From the NCBI RefSeq assembly GCF_019279795.1, contig NC_056744.1, forward strand, positions 1,504,226,928 through 1,504,290,927: a DNA stretch of 64,000 nucleotides, read 5' to 3'. The position numbers were made by a program, and so were the translations under genes. Positions 20,811 through 35,303 of the stretch are shown one piece after another (positions within the stretch are counted from its first letter, which is position 1; every line of letters starts with the position of its first letter). Under the pieces are notes generated by a model. It saw nothing but the letters and a program-made list of their open reading frames with translations, ran no database searches and had not been told where the DNA came from. The stretch comes from Protopterus annectens. Taxonomy: Eukaryota > Chordata > Ceratodontiformes > Protopteridae.

Positions 20811-22159
20811 GGTAATTCTGCTGTTGATGAAAATGTACTCCAGCTAGGCATGAAAATAGTCCATTTTTGATCAGTGACCTACCTAAATAAACAAACTTAA
20901 ATAAAATAAACATTATGTCAGCCCTAACCTTGTACCGAGTAATCCTGTAACTTTACTATTACTTACCTGTTATTGTATCATTGATTATATTACTGTCTTA
21001 ATGATGTAAAGTACTGTGTAGCTAACTCATTACATTACTTTGTATCTTGTGTGTTTCCTCGTTGTAAACCCTGGGTTGAACCAGAAAACGGTCCACTTGA
21101 ATCGGCGTTCCATCCCAGACAAGTAATACACACATACATACACAAATAAATAACTGTAACTTTCAAGTCATGGACATGAACATTGAAGATCAGGAGTTTG
21201 AAGTTCAGTCAGATTTAAAAATACATTTTGGAGTAAAATTTGAACTTTGCATTCATGGGGGAGGGGCAAAGCCTCCCACATCCTCTCTGCAGGGAGCTGT
21301 GCTTCTCCTACCCTCTAACTTAGTCTAGTCAACCATTACTGCGGTGTGGGGAAAGGGAAATTTTGATTGTAGTGACCTAATTTACACGTAGCAATGGTAT
21401 CAGAAATGCCCATTACACTGGGTATAAAAGTCTAGGTGCAGAAAAAAATTACCATTCATTGATTGGCTTGTTTTCACGAAGCCTTTTATCTAACTGTGAA
21501 GTATATGATATACTATGAGTCCCATATTCAACAATATGTGTGTTAATAAAATTACCCTTTTTTTGTATAAAGATCGGGCCAGTATATATAAGTTTAAAGT
21601 TCAGTTAGATGACATTCATTTATTTCAACACCCTCATTAGGCAGGTGTAGCCATGATTATTTCAATGCAGATTAAAAAAATCCTAAGTAAAAGAAAAATT
21701 TTCTAAATTCAATTGCAGGTCAAAAATGGCAACTGTAACATTAATTCACAGAAAACTGGATCTGTGAGAAGATTCAGAAATAGCAATTATTTATAATACC
21801 TTGTTGTACCTTGTGACGACCCTCCACTCTACCAGTAATCAAGGAGCCTCAGTCCTCACCACTGGCAACAGTGGGGGAAGTTCACTGGGAGGATAACAAG
21901 TACACACACAATATTTCCAGACGCAGCTCTCTCCATCAAGGGCAATTTTCCTTAAGAGCACACAGAGACCACAGTCAGTCCGGGGCTGGTTTCTCCCTAT
22001 TTCTCCAGATCCCCATTAAGACTCCACACTGGCGCCGCTAAGGAGTTGAGATCTCAGCTGAGTGACTAAACCAAGACCTCCAGCACCCTCTCTGTCCAAC
22101 CAGTGCTTTGTGTCCCTGCCCAAGTAGCTGACACACACACTCCTTGAGGTTTGATTTAC
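20811..22159. other. No gene seen; possible LINE 3' remnant and repeats
   Basis: Around 21000-21150 there is a 3' UTR-like stretch (gtttcctcgttgtaaaccct, gggttgaaccagaaaacggt) ending in acaaataaataa, which loosely recalls the L2-type tail. From 21812 (tgtgacgaccctccactcta) to the (CA)n run the base composition is more mixed and looks like another repeat, but I could not find its ends. No coding evidence. Confidence 0.35.
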
Positions 22160-25408
<3,249 letters not shown>

Positions 25409-26162
25409 TGTTAGAAGTATGTATTTAGACACTTATAATTCTGCATGTACACTTCTGTTTGTTAGAATATATATAGTAAAATATAGACATTTAGATGCAT
25501 GCACATTTCTGTTTGCTAGCATTTATACATTAAAGGGTTAAGCTTTTCTTAGTTTGAAAAATAAATGCATGCTTTGGCATCCTACTGTGTGTGATACAAA
25601 ATGTTCTGTGCTTGGTACAGGCTTCAAGGAGAACTACAGATAAGAATGTCTCTCTGCTTCCTCAGAAATCCATGTCCAGGAATGAACAACTCCCTACCAG
25701 CCAGAGACAGGAACAACTCATGAGTTTAAGATTGTCATATAATTTACCTTGAAACAGAACACAAATTAGCTTATCAACAGACTGCATTACATCAAGCAAA
25801 TTCCAATAGTATTAACATTAACAGACTGCTTTCATGGATGAGATCTGAATGGTGTAAAAAAGCGTATAAAAGGACAGTGAAATTAAATGGTGTTAGACTT
25901 GATTTTTTGTTAGATCTGGCACATGTAGGAACACATTTGTTCTGAGGTAAATGGAGAATGGAAAGCTATCACCCGTACTTGTACTAAAAGGCTAAACCTG
26001 AGATATTAAAAGATGTAAACTGTAACAGTATAGTATGTGTCATCTGCTACATAGATAAGTTATTTTATTAGTACTGCACATAAATTAATATGGTGCTGCA
26101 AAATTTAACAGCCTGCAAGGCGAGGTGCATTAATCAGACTTTGGTTTCAACAAGCAGCAGCA
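25409..26162 (+). repeat. 5' LTR of the endogenous retrovirus
   Basis: Starts TGTTAGAAGTATGTATTTAG and ends in a run of CAGCAGCA. A TATA-like box (gtataaaagg) lies at about 25864, and an AATAAA signal lies at about 25560. It is 754 bases long, slightly longer than the 3' copy, which lacks a block of roughly 27 bases present here near 25700-25720. The tRNA primer site expected just after the LTR was not recognised. Confidence 0.93.
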
Positions 26163-26379
26163 GTACAGTTTCCAGACATCTGGATCCAGAGTGAGAGTGC
26201 CGTGCAGGAAGGTCGCAGTGCCATCAGTTCTCCAAGTTGGTGAATTTCCAAGTTTTGAATCTGCAACTGCCAAATTAATTTCACCAGTTTTTCCAGTAAC
26301 TACAGAAATTTTCCAACCATCTACAGTAAGCAGCTTGGCCAACTGTGTCTCTGTGGACTGATAAGAAATCTTTCTGTAT

Positions 26380-28330
26380 TACATGCAGTATGGATGCCAT
26401 TAGACAGGGTAGTAAAAAGTGTAAACAAAGTTTTACTCAATGTGTCAGAATGATCAGATACATTTTGGGACAGATTGAAAAACTGGTACAAGCAACATAT
26501 TGGTAAATATAAAATCTTATTAGGGCAAGTTGATGTACATGCACTATGCAAATGGGTAGTAATATTTGACTGGTATCTTCAACAGAAAAATTTGTGGTAT
26601 GACAGTAAATGTTTATTGTGTGAATCATGTGAAACTGCTTTCTGTGTACAATGCCATAAAACTACAGTGCAGACCATTGTTAAGTTGAATGGTAAAGAAA
26701 CATCTTCTGATAACAAGGAAACAGAAAGGGTAATGCTCTTACATTATATCCAGATGTTAAACAGTTATGTCCTGTTACTACACTAATTTCAATGCTAGAA
26801 CAACTGTCAAATCAATTATTGACAGACTCTCCTGTAGATCTTATTACATGCTTTAAAGAGTATGTACAATAGTGGAATGAAGCCACTATGCAAGAAAAAA
26901 CAGATAAGGACAGGGCAAGGTTCATGATAATTTAACAGAATAGTTTAATAAATTCCTAAGAGATGGACAGGGTGAGTTCAGAGATGCCGTACAAAAACGT
27001 TGTCAAAGTGCATATGGGCCTTGCAATCAAAAGGAGAATCTACTGAAAAGTATCATAAAGCCCGTAAAGAATTAGAGAAAGAAATTTCAGATCTTAAAGC
27101 AACAGATACAGAGAAAACATGATTTGGCTAGTGAGGTCCAAGATAAACTAATACAAGCTAATTCCTGAATACAAGAGTTAAAAGAAGAACTGGAAAAAAT
27201 AAAGCCAGTTCAAATATAGAACAGGGAACTACAGCTGATCTGTATACACAGTCCAGATTGTTACAAAGTTTACCACAGTGGAATGATAAGAAAGGCATAT
27301 TTTACAACATGCTTGCATTTGAAGAGTGGGTAGCATAAACAGCAGGATCTGATGTATGGACAGATGTATTACTCAGATGTTTCTGGAATTTTATTCCCAA
27401 ATGTTTTAAAACTTTCATTCAGTTAAAGCAAGACACTTATCAGTTAAGCAGTAAAGTAGGACACATTTCAGCCATTCTTATGGCATATGCACAAGGGCAG
27501 CCTTTCACAGCTAATCTGTTAGATTGCCCTGCTAGACAGGGGTCCAGGGAAGTAAATAATGTAGGAAGAAATAGCCAGGAAATTGTTATGGCTAGGCTTG
27601 TATAGGCCCTAGGGCTGATAGCCAGCACCAACCTATGAACCTATAATTTCAAACTCACCATCTCAGATAAGTTAATGGAACAAGCTAATCACTTTAGACT
27701 AGCCTTTCAGATCATATATCAAAGAGCAGACATGGATGTGCAATGACCAGAAATACAAAAACAGTTAATACATTGCTTTTTAGAGCAAGTAAAATGGGTC
27801 CCAGGGGATATTAAATGCATTTATAAAGAAAATTCAAATACCCTCACTGATTTGGTACAAAAACTAATGAGGGGACTGACTATGGCCGATGATGGGGCAT
27901 TATACTCACATCATATCTCTGCACTAGGAGAAGGGGTGGACCATTTGAGGTAATCAGTGAAGTGAAATGCCAGGGAAGGCAATGGTGGTGTGACCAACCA
28001 CCAGCAGAAAGAGCTCCTGCTTCTGTATCACTAGCACTGGAATCAAATACAGGTAATGAACAAAAGGTACCAACATACATTTTTCTGTAAATAAAACAGG
28101 GCATATTAAGCAAAATTGTGATCATTACAATGTTTGGCATAAAAAGAAGGAAGAATAGGGTGTGTTTCCAAGAACAGAGCCAAAAGATTCACAAGACAAG
28201 TTAGAAAAACAGTCAATATACAGAGACCTTACAATGTTGGTAATGACAGCTATAAGGTTCATCAATACACAGGGAAAGGGGAAGCATGCCCCATACATTT
28301 TCAGCTAGCTTCACCTGTAAATCCAAAATG
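26380..28330 (+). pseudogene. gag-like region of the endogenous retrovirus, fossil
   Basis: Lies between the 5' LTR and the protease-like region. Readable pieces include a matrix-side stretch (about 26475-26786), a Lys/Glu-rich coiled-coil-like stretch (about 27050-27215), a capsid-like stretch (about 27240-27520, with LPQWNDKKGIFYNMLAFEEW) that resumes at about 27650-27955, and a short nucleocapsid-knuckle-like word (NKTGHIKQNC) at about 28095. Two LINE-B insertions interrupt the gag-to-protease interval. The region is broken many times. Identification rests on position and on the capsid- and knuckle-like words, so it is less sure than pol. Confidence 0.6.
27525..27648 (+). mobile_element. 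LINE-B copy 4: ~120-bp CR1 3' end inside gag
   Basis: A very short 5'-truncated CR1 end. It reads ctgctagacaggggtccagg, then gaagaaatagccaggaaatt, ggctaggcttgtataggccc and the terminal acctatgaacctat. It is about 96% like the matching end of copy 5 (minus strand at 28358-28462) by my count, so the two belong to one subfamily and may be of similar age. Confidence 0.85.
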
Positions 28331-28331
28331 C

Positions 28332-28346
28332 TTGAAAGAGCAGGCA
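28332..28346. repeat. Target-site duplication, left, of LINE-B copy 5
   Basis: TTGAAAGAGCAGGCA, repeated exactly at 29677-29691. With one mismatch the match extends to about 19 bases. It marks the exact ends of the copy 5 insertion. Confidence 0.9.
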
Positions 28347-29676
28347 TAGGTTTATAGATTGGTACTAGGCTATCAGCCCTAGGGCCTATACAAGCCTAGC
28401 CATAACAATTCCCTGGCTATTTCTTCCCACAATATTTACTTCCCTGGACCCCTGTTTAGCAGGTGACTGACATGATCCCTGGGGTGAATTTCCTTTCTCC
28501 CATCCGATCATCAAGGTTCCTTTTAAAGAGGGCCAAAGAGGCACTCTGCTTGACATGTATGGGCAATCTATTCCAGAGTCTGGGGAGTCTCTGGGTCAGG
28601 AACCTATCCCTCCAGCATGTTTTGTTTATTGTAATGACAAGGTTTAGATCCCTGGAGCATGTGGCTCTGAGGGATTGGGATTTCTTTAAGTGTAGCATGT
28701 TTAACAGCTCTGGGTTTGACATGGCCTTGTATTTTAAGCAGAGATCGCCTCTGAGTAGATGATATGTGACAAAGTATAGCTGGAGTTTAAGGCGGTCAGC
28801 ATAGGGCATCTGCTTTAGGCCTGTAATTCTTTTAGTGAGGTATTTCTGCAGCCTTTCCAGTTGTTGCAGGATGTCTTGAGAGGTACATACCAAATGGGGC
28901 ATTGCATTCTATAATGGGTCTAATGAGGGATAAGTACAGTGAGACAATGACCTCCTTTTTTCTGGATGAAAAGCCCTTAGTGATGAGGTGTGCCACATAG
29001 AAGGATTTCCTGACTGTTGTGGCGATGTGGTTATCGAAGGTGAGACCACTGTCCACCTGTGTCCCTAAGTCTCTTATCACACTTTTGGTGTTTAGTGTAC
29101 TGCCACCTATATGGTAATTCATGGGTACATGTTTTTTCCCAAAGGGGATAACTATACATTTCTTGGCATTGAGCTTGAGCCCATGGCTTTGGCACCAAGC
29201 ATCTGTTTCTGTAAGGCCCTTTTGTAGAGTATCCACATCATTTGGGGATTCAATAATGGCTCCCAGTTTGCAGTCATCTGCGAACTTTGTTAGCCAGAGT
29301 CCCTTAGTGTTGGCCTATACTTCAGAGAAGTAGATGCCAAACAAGAGTGGTCCCAGGACTGATCTCTGAGGTACTCCACTTGTCACTTGTCTGAAGCTGG
29401 ATTTGGAGTCAGCTACTTTTACAGTGTGGGTTCTGTCAGTAAGCCAGTTAGCAACCCACTGGATGACGTAGGGATTAATGCCCAGCTTAGTAAGTTTATC
29501 TATGATTCCAGAGTGGGGGATGGTGTCAAAGGCCATGGCAAGGTCTAGATAGGCTGTGTGGACCACCTTACCCTTGTCCATGGCTCTGGAGACTGATTTG
29601 AAGAAGTCAATCAGGTTCAGGAGACAAGATTGGCCCTTCACGAACCCAAACTGGGTGGGGTCCAGTGTTTGAATGT
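28347..29676 (-). mobile_element. LINE-B copy 5: CR1 LINE with clean target duplication
   Basis: A minus-strand 1.33-kb insertion in the retroviral gag-protease interval. It covers the reverse transcriptase from QSCLLNLIDFFKSVSRAMDK (29640) through LAMAFDTIPHSGIIDK, VTSGVPQRSVLGPLLFGIYF, the catalytic FADDCKLGA block (about 29292-29266), GLKLNAKKCIVIPFGKKHVP, VRKSFYVAHLITKGFSSRKK and the C-terminal WNRLPIHVKQSASLALFKRN, then the 3' UTR and CR1 tail at about 28347-28400. The frames (29641-29315, 29236-28832, 28902-28456) need only about three or four repairs, fewest of any copy of similar length, so it is probably the youngest long copy. The 5' end is truncated. Confidence 0.9.
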
Positions 29677-29691
29677 TTGAAAGAGCAGGCA
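29677..29691. repeat. Target-site duplication, right, of LINE-B copy 5
   Basis: TTGAAAGAGCAGGCA, identical to 28332-28346. Retroviral sequence resumes here. Confidence 0.9.
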
Positions 29692-29899
29692 GAAGAGATA
29701 GCTAGGCAGCAGCTATGAAAGGAAATTGAGAAATATAAATATGTAGATCACTCAGACATGGAGGAAGATGACAAACAAAAACATGCAGTGTGCCACATTG
29801 CAGGTGACAATAAAAGTAAAGATGAGTGGATTCTGTTATAATAGGGGTGTGCCCCCATACCCTGGTATCTTTCCTGACTACCTTTAAAAAAGGCCAAGA

Positions 29900-30400
29900 C
29901 GGACAACCACTGATTGATTGATAGCTGGGTGGAGGGTTCACTATGGCAAAATGTCTTATTAAACACAGGAGCAACAGTATCTGTCACAAACAGACAGTTA
30001 CCCGGAAATCCTACAAAAGGTTTGCATTTCTGCATTTAATGGCACAGGATGATATGCAGTAAGTAGTCAAGATGTAAACATAAAATGTCACCAAGAAGGA
30101 CAGACATGAAAAGGTGCATTTTTAATGCATCCATCTTGTTCAACTACCATTATTGGTATGGATATTTTGGGACCTTTGGGCATAGTAATTGATTTACCTA
30201 ACAGTATTTTGTGGATAGGAGACAGGAAAACAGGAGAGAGAGATGTTAGTGCAGTTTGCTGTGCAATCTCTCTACCTGAAAAACCTGACAACCCTACAGG
30301 ACATGTAAATATAGACAGTGACGATGTGTGGCAGCATTTACAACAACAATTTCCAAACCTTTGGTCCAAGGCACCCAGTGACTGTGAAAAGCTAGAAATG
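29900..30400 (+). pseudogene. Retroviral protease-like region, fossil
   Basis: A stretch near 29950-29985 reads LLNTGATVSVTN, which corresponds to the retroviral aspartic protease active-site block. A downstream stretch (about 30135-30215) reads IIGMDILGPLGIVIDLPNSI, matching the C-terminal 'G.D.L..LG..I' block of that fold. It lies just upstream of the reverse transcriptase, as expected. Part of the broken provirus; described as a fossil only. Confidence 0.7.
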
Positions 30401-30419
30401 CAAGTGGGAGTAGGTAGTA

Positions 30420-31290
30420 ATCAGGATTACATACCACCATTTCAAAAACAGTATCCAATTCTTAGGGAGGCAGAAAAAACATATGGAAAAATGCATTCCA
30501 GATTGGGAAAAGGAAGGAATCATACAAAAAGGCAACAGTCCCACAAATTCACCTATCTGGCCAGTTAAAAAGAAAGATGGTAGTTACCATCTTGTCATTG
30601 ATTTAAGAATAGTAAATCAGTACACAACTCCTACAACACATTTAATTCCAGGAGTTCCAGAGCTGGCTGCATGTACTAAGCCACAAAGTAAGTGGTTTAC
30701 AGTAATAGATCTACCAAATGGCTTTTTTGCTGTACCACTCAGAAAAAAAAGACTGGCCACAATTTGCCTTTACATTTAAAAATCAGCAGTATGTCATGAC
30801 AAGATTACTCCAGGGCTTTCAAAACAGTCCAGTTATTTTTTCAGCAAATGGGAGGTTCCATTCTGCAACAATTGAAAAAAGATGATTCAGTGTTACATTA
30901 CATTGATGACATACTAATTCAGTCTGAAATAGTAGAAAAGCATGTACGGCTTCTTAAAGAAGTCATTCATACTCTGCAGCAGGCAAGGTTTAAAGTCAAA
31001 AGTGAAAAAACTCAGTTTATGATACAAGAAGCTATGTTTCTAGATACTATAATAAAACCATCAGGAAGGTCTCCTTGCCCAATGCGTGTGCACAGCATTT
31101 TACAAATGGAAAAGCCATTAACAATAGCAAATTTGCATACATTCATGAGAATCATGAATTACAACAGGGAATTTATAGAGGATTATGCAGCTGTGGCAGC
31201 TCCTCTATACAAAATGTTACAGGAACAAAAGAACTCATTTAAGAGTGGGGACCTCATGAGGATGAAGCATTTTCACAAATAAAGGTAAAG
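30420..31290 (+). pseudogene. Retroviral reverse transcriptase region, fossil
   Basis: The fingers-palm blocks are readable: an NSPIWPVKKKDGSYHLVIDL-type start (about 30550-30600), VNQYTTPTTHLIPGVPELAA, KWFTVIDLPNGFFAVPL (about 30692-30742), the catalytic YIDD at 30899-30910, and a thumb/connection stretch (KVKSEKTQFMIQEAMFLDTI, about 30985-31050; NYNREFIEDYAAVAAPLYKM, about 31155-31215). The pattern is that of class I-like retroviruses. The gene is broken in several places. Confidence 0.88.
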
Positions 31291-32230
31291 TTACCACAAG
31301 CTACAGAATTAATAGTACCCACAACAAAGTTACCATTTATATTACAAGCAGCAGTTAGAAAGAAAACATTATCTGTTGTACTATTACAAGAATGGCCACA
31401 TGATAGTGGCAACAGGATGGAAAAAAGCATTCAGTCCAGTCATATTCTGTAGCTGTAAAATGACTCCAGTGGAAGTGGGCTACCACCCCTGCATACAACA
31501 ATTATTAGTCATTTACTGGGGTATTAAGCAAACTGAGTACTTAACCATACTTTCCAGCATTGTAGTACAAACACCAACAGAGCAGTAAAAGCTCTGGTAG
31601 ACAATTTTGAAACAAATAAAATCACAGATGGTATTAGCCAAGCAGTCTTTGCAAAATGGATAGCACTTCTTTGGAATGTCTCCATACAGACAGCGGACAA
31701 ATATTATTTGCCAAATCACATGGGATATGAAGAAAAATAGCATAACTGCTTAAAAAAATAATGACATCTGATGTACAATTTTTGGCATCTGACCATTTTA
31801 AACCATCTGTCTTCATAGACGGAGCACGGTTTTGGGACAAAGGTAAATACTGGACAGGATTTGCCGTAGTTCCGGAAAATCCCAAGTTGGGGTCTCCTAA
31901 ATTAATCAAGTTACTAGGACACATGTCAGCTCAGAGAGCTAAATTAGAGGCAGTACTTATATGCTTAAATATTACAGTCCTGTTAACATTTTCTCAGAAG
32001 TGCCTATGTAGTAAATTCTTTAAGATTTCCCATGGACACTTGGATAAGGCGAAGATTTGTAGACAGTGCAGGCAAACCATGCGACATGCTGAAGTATTAA
32101 AAGACATATATAAAGTAATAACAATGTCAAACCAGCAGGGGCAATACAGTATCTTAAAGGTAAAAGCACATCAGAAACCGACAAGTGAAACTTTCAGGTA
32201 AAATGCATTAGCTGACACATTAGCAAAACA
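31291..32230 (+). pseudogene. Retroviral RNase H region, fossil
   Basis: Follows the reverse transcriptase connection. An RNase H-like first block reads VFIDGARFWDKGKYWTGFAV (about 31810-31866). A later stretch with SILKVKAHQKPTSE (about 32149-32190) recalls the C-terminal His-containing block of retroviral RNase H. Position between reverse transcriptase and integrase supports the call. Broken. Confidence 0.72.
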
Positions 32231-32369
32231 AACAGCACAGAATGAAAAGAACTTACAGAGTATGTATATACTGATACAGAAGTCAGTGCAGTAAAAGAGC
32301 TAGATGAAGAGTCAATTGAGGAAGACCTTATAAATATTCAAAAACAGCAGGGCTGAAAAGAAGAAACTG

Positions 32370-33440
32370 ATCAGTGCATGCTAGCAGGAATACCACCAAG
32401 GGAATATTATGCATACACTACTTCTAAAGGATTGCAGTTGCCATATGTGCCATTTCAGTTGGCACGACAGTTGGTCAAGTTAAATCACCAAATACTGGGA
32501 CATCTAGGAGCTGATAAACTATGGGCAGTTGTAAAAGAAAAATACTGGAACCCAAGTTTAAAAAAGATCTGTAGGTTAATTGTAGAAGAGTGTCTAATCT
32601 GTTTACAGGTAAATATAAAAGTAAAAAACCTCAGTTACATTGAGTACAGCCTGCAGATGGGCCAGTTCAAATACATTATGCAGGTCCTTTGCCAACAACA
32701 AAAGGAGGGTACAGCTACCTACTAGTAGTAGTGGATGTCTTTTCAAAATAGGTAGAGGCAATTCCAGCTAAAACTATGACAGCAAAGGCAACAGCAGAAG
32801 CTTTATGAAAAATATGTTCTGTCATTGGGGATGGCCGAGAATTATCGAATCGCACAATGGTCCACAGTTTGTTAGTGACCTAATAAAGCAAATGTGTAAT
32901 CTGTTAATAATTCAGCAAAGATTTCATGTGCCTTATCACCCACAGTCAAACGGAATTGTAGAGCGAATGAATCGCACACTCAAGGAGCATCTTAAAAAAG
33001 CATGTCTTGAAAAGGGAAATGTATGGGTGCAACATTTGCCAGTCATACTTATGGGCATAATGTCAACACCCAACAGTAAGACAGGAATATCTCTTTATGA
33101 AATCATGACAGGGAGAAAAATGCCATTACAGCTACCTTCTGATCCTGACACACCAGATGGTAGACCTACGTTAGAAATCAGTAAGCATCAGCAATGGTTA
33201 AAACAACTTACAGAAATATGTGACCACAATGCAAGAAAACAAGGTTTCCATCTATGGAAAAAGGTCCCAGTATTACCTCCAGAAAAAAACCCTTCCCTGC
33301 AGAACAAAGGTATTAGTAAAAATGTTCCAGATGGAAGGACCATGGGATTGCAATTGGCTGGGACCCTTTGAAGTAGTGGAACAAATAGGTCCATTGGTGT
33401 ACAAAATAAAAGGTAAAAAGAAAAACAGAATGGTTTAGTG
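32370..33440 (+). pseudogene. Retroviral integrase region, fossil
   Basis: Three integrase parts are visible in order. The zinc-binding HHCC-type domain has NHQILGHLGADKLW and CLICLQ (about 32480-32615). The catalytic core has a VDVFSK-type first Asp block near 32730 and HPQSNGIVERMNRTLKEHLK with the Glu (about 32938-32997). The C-terminal domain has the GPFEVVEQIGPLVYKIKG motif (about 33361-33414). The GPY/F-type tail is typical of gamma- and epsilon-like retroviruses. The region is broken. Confidence 0.87.
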
Positions 33441-33498
33441 CATAGAGATCAAATGAGAGTAATCAAAAGCAGTAAAGAAACAGAGTCACAAAAGTGAC

Positions 33499-33936
33499 AT
33501 GCATGTATTTTCTTTTCAGAAAATGAAAATGAAGCTACCTAAAGTGCACCCATTTAGAATACAGAAGAGCAAAAGGCAGACAACAGCAAATGTAAATAAT
33601 GTAAATATATCTGGTTTTAAACGTGTGTTAGTTAAGCCAATATCTCTTTTGTTTTTTACAATATTTTGTGATTGTATAATAACACCAGGAATAGCAAACA
33701 CCTCAGCAGAAAAAGCATACAAGACTAATGTTACTAATATAAAGTTATACTTGGTAAGTGATACTACAAATAGAACTCAAGGTAATTTTTTTTGTCCAGA
33801 GGGACAAAAATGTCATGTTGGAAACCTTTCCTTAGACCAGAGTGTTAAGGTCTGGAGAACAGCCAGAGGTCAAACATATGTTCAACTCTCACAGCATAAA
33901 GCAAATGTGTCTTTACAAAACAATACTGCAATATTA
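33499..33936 (+). pseudogene. Retroviral env, 5' part, fossil
   Basis: Starts just after the integrase region. A hydrophobic signal-peptide-like segment (ISLLFFTIFCDCIITPGIA, about 33637-33693) is followed by a surface-protein-like stretch with several N-linked glycosylation sequons (NVTN, NRTQ, NLSL, NVSL) and paired cysteines. The env region is split at about 33937 by the CR1 insertion; the rest is at 38860-40480. Confidence 0.75.
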
Positions 33937-34556
33937 ACTTTGCGACTTATTTGAGCTATTTTTTGAATTCTAATACTGTCTGCACTTTGATCGTTTTAAG
34001 TGTTTTTCAGCTGTTGAACTGTTGAGGGCTACACACTCAAGTGTGATAGACATTTTTCTGCTTTAAAAGTGTTTGCTATACTGTATCTGTTTTAATTTTT
34101 GAAACCCCCCCCAAAAAGAATCCTGTCTCTCTACTCTTTTCCCACCTTTCTATAACCACTAGAGTCCGGTTTTCAGATTTTGCTGAATTCTGGGCTGTTT
34201 TTTAGTTTCTCTGTTGCCCAGACCTTACTACGATAGAAGGAAACTTTTCTGTTCACCAGTGAGAGTGGTGAGCTTTGAGCAGCCTATCTGTCTCTGGAGG
34301 AGTGGTTTCAGCTCAGAATCTGTAGTGTTATTGGACATTTTGGGCTATTTTTATCCCTTTCATATTTCTGTTCAAAGACCCATGTTTTTGCATGGTTTTT
34401 GCACTTGTATTACCTCAGCAAGGTCCTGCCTGGGTCTTCTGCAGAGTTCTACAGCAGCAGAGAGAGAAAAGGGAGACTTTGAGTAGATTAAGTACCTCTG
34501 TTTTGCTTTTTGTTACTTATTTTTGCTAGCTGCACTATTCCGAATGTTTTGTATTG
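33937..34556 (+). promoter_or_regulatory. CR1 5' UTR monomer 1
   Basis: First of two tandem units. Landmarks: actttgcgacttatttgagc, ttcagctgttgaactgttga gggcta, cccacctttctataacca, tgctgaattctgggc, gagctttgagcagcctatct. Each landmark recurs in the next unit about 560-620 bases on. By analogy with tandem 5' UTR monomers of other LINEs (mouse L1), the unit probably carries the internal promoter; that role is inference. Confidence 0.8.
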
Positions 34557-34985
34557 ACTTTGCAATTTATTTGAACTGTTTTTTGAATTCTGATACTGTT
34601 TACACTTTAACTGATCATTTTTAAGTGTTTTTCAACTGTTGAACTGTTGAGGGCTATACTTTTGAAAAAAAAAAACAAAAACAAAAAACAAAAATCCTAT
34701 CTCTCTATTCGTTTCCCACCTTTCTATAACAAGTAGAGACCAATTTTCAGATTTTGCTGAATTCTGGGCCGTTTTGTAGTTTCTGTGTTGCCCAGACCTT
34801 ACTAAGATAGAAGGAAGCTTCTCTGTTCATCAGTGAGACTGGTGAGCTTTGAGCAGCCTATCTGTCACTGGAGGAGTGGTCTCAGCTCAGAATCTGTAGT
34901 TTTACTGACCCTTTTCGGCTATTTCTATCCTTTTCATCTTTCTGTTTAAAAACCCATGTTTGCGTGGTTTTGCACATTGCGCAGC
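34557..34985 (+). promoter_or_regulatory. CR1 5' UTR monomer 2
   Basis: Second unit, starting actttgcaatttatttgaac. It is shorter than monomer 1 because similarity ends near the word cccatgtttgcgtggttttg (34958-34977) and because the middle has a deletion with an A-rich run (34665-34696). ORF1 leader sequence follows. Confidence 0.8.
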
Positions 34986-35303
34986 ACCATTTAACTAGGG
35001 TTAAACTATTCCCGGTGCCAGAAAGTCTGGTCTTCTAATTTTCCCTTAGAAGTAGCCAGTTTTCTAGTTTTAGCACTCAAAACTGTTTCCTTGTGCTCAG
35101 CACTTGTTCAAAACTCATTGCAAGCACTAAATAATCTACAAATTACTGCAGCACTCAACTTTCCTCACTTGTTAGGAGGAAAACAGTTTTTAGTACTTAA
35201 ATTAATAAGTACCTATCCAGGCATGTCTAAGAGTCAGCTCCTGGTATTTTTCCCTGTCCACCTTATGAAAATGGGATCTTAGGGCAATGTTAGCAATTGC
35301 CTC

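Noticed and set aside
21812-22159. Possible LTR start (tgtgacgaccctcc) and a primer-site-like tggcgccg
   Set aside because: No second copy, no clear end and no adjacent retroelement genes; cannot be supported.
26163-26200. tRNA primer-binding site after the 5' LTR
   Set aside because: No TGG-initial 18-mer complementary to a tRNA end was recognised next to the LTR; the TTGGTTTCA word near 26140 is in both LTRs, so it is part of the repeat.
30420-33440. Spumavirus-type (foamy) origin of the retrovirus
   Set aside because: The reverse transcriptase block (DLR.VN type), YIDD context and GPF integrase tail fit gamma/epsilon-like viruses better.
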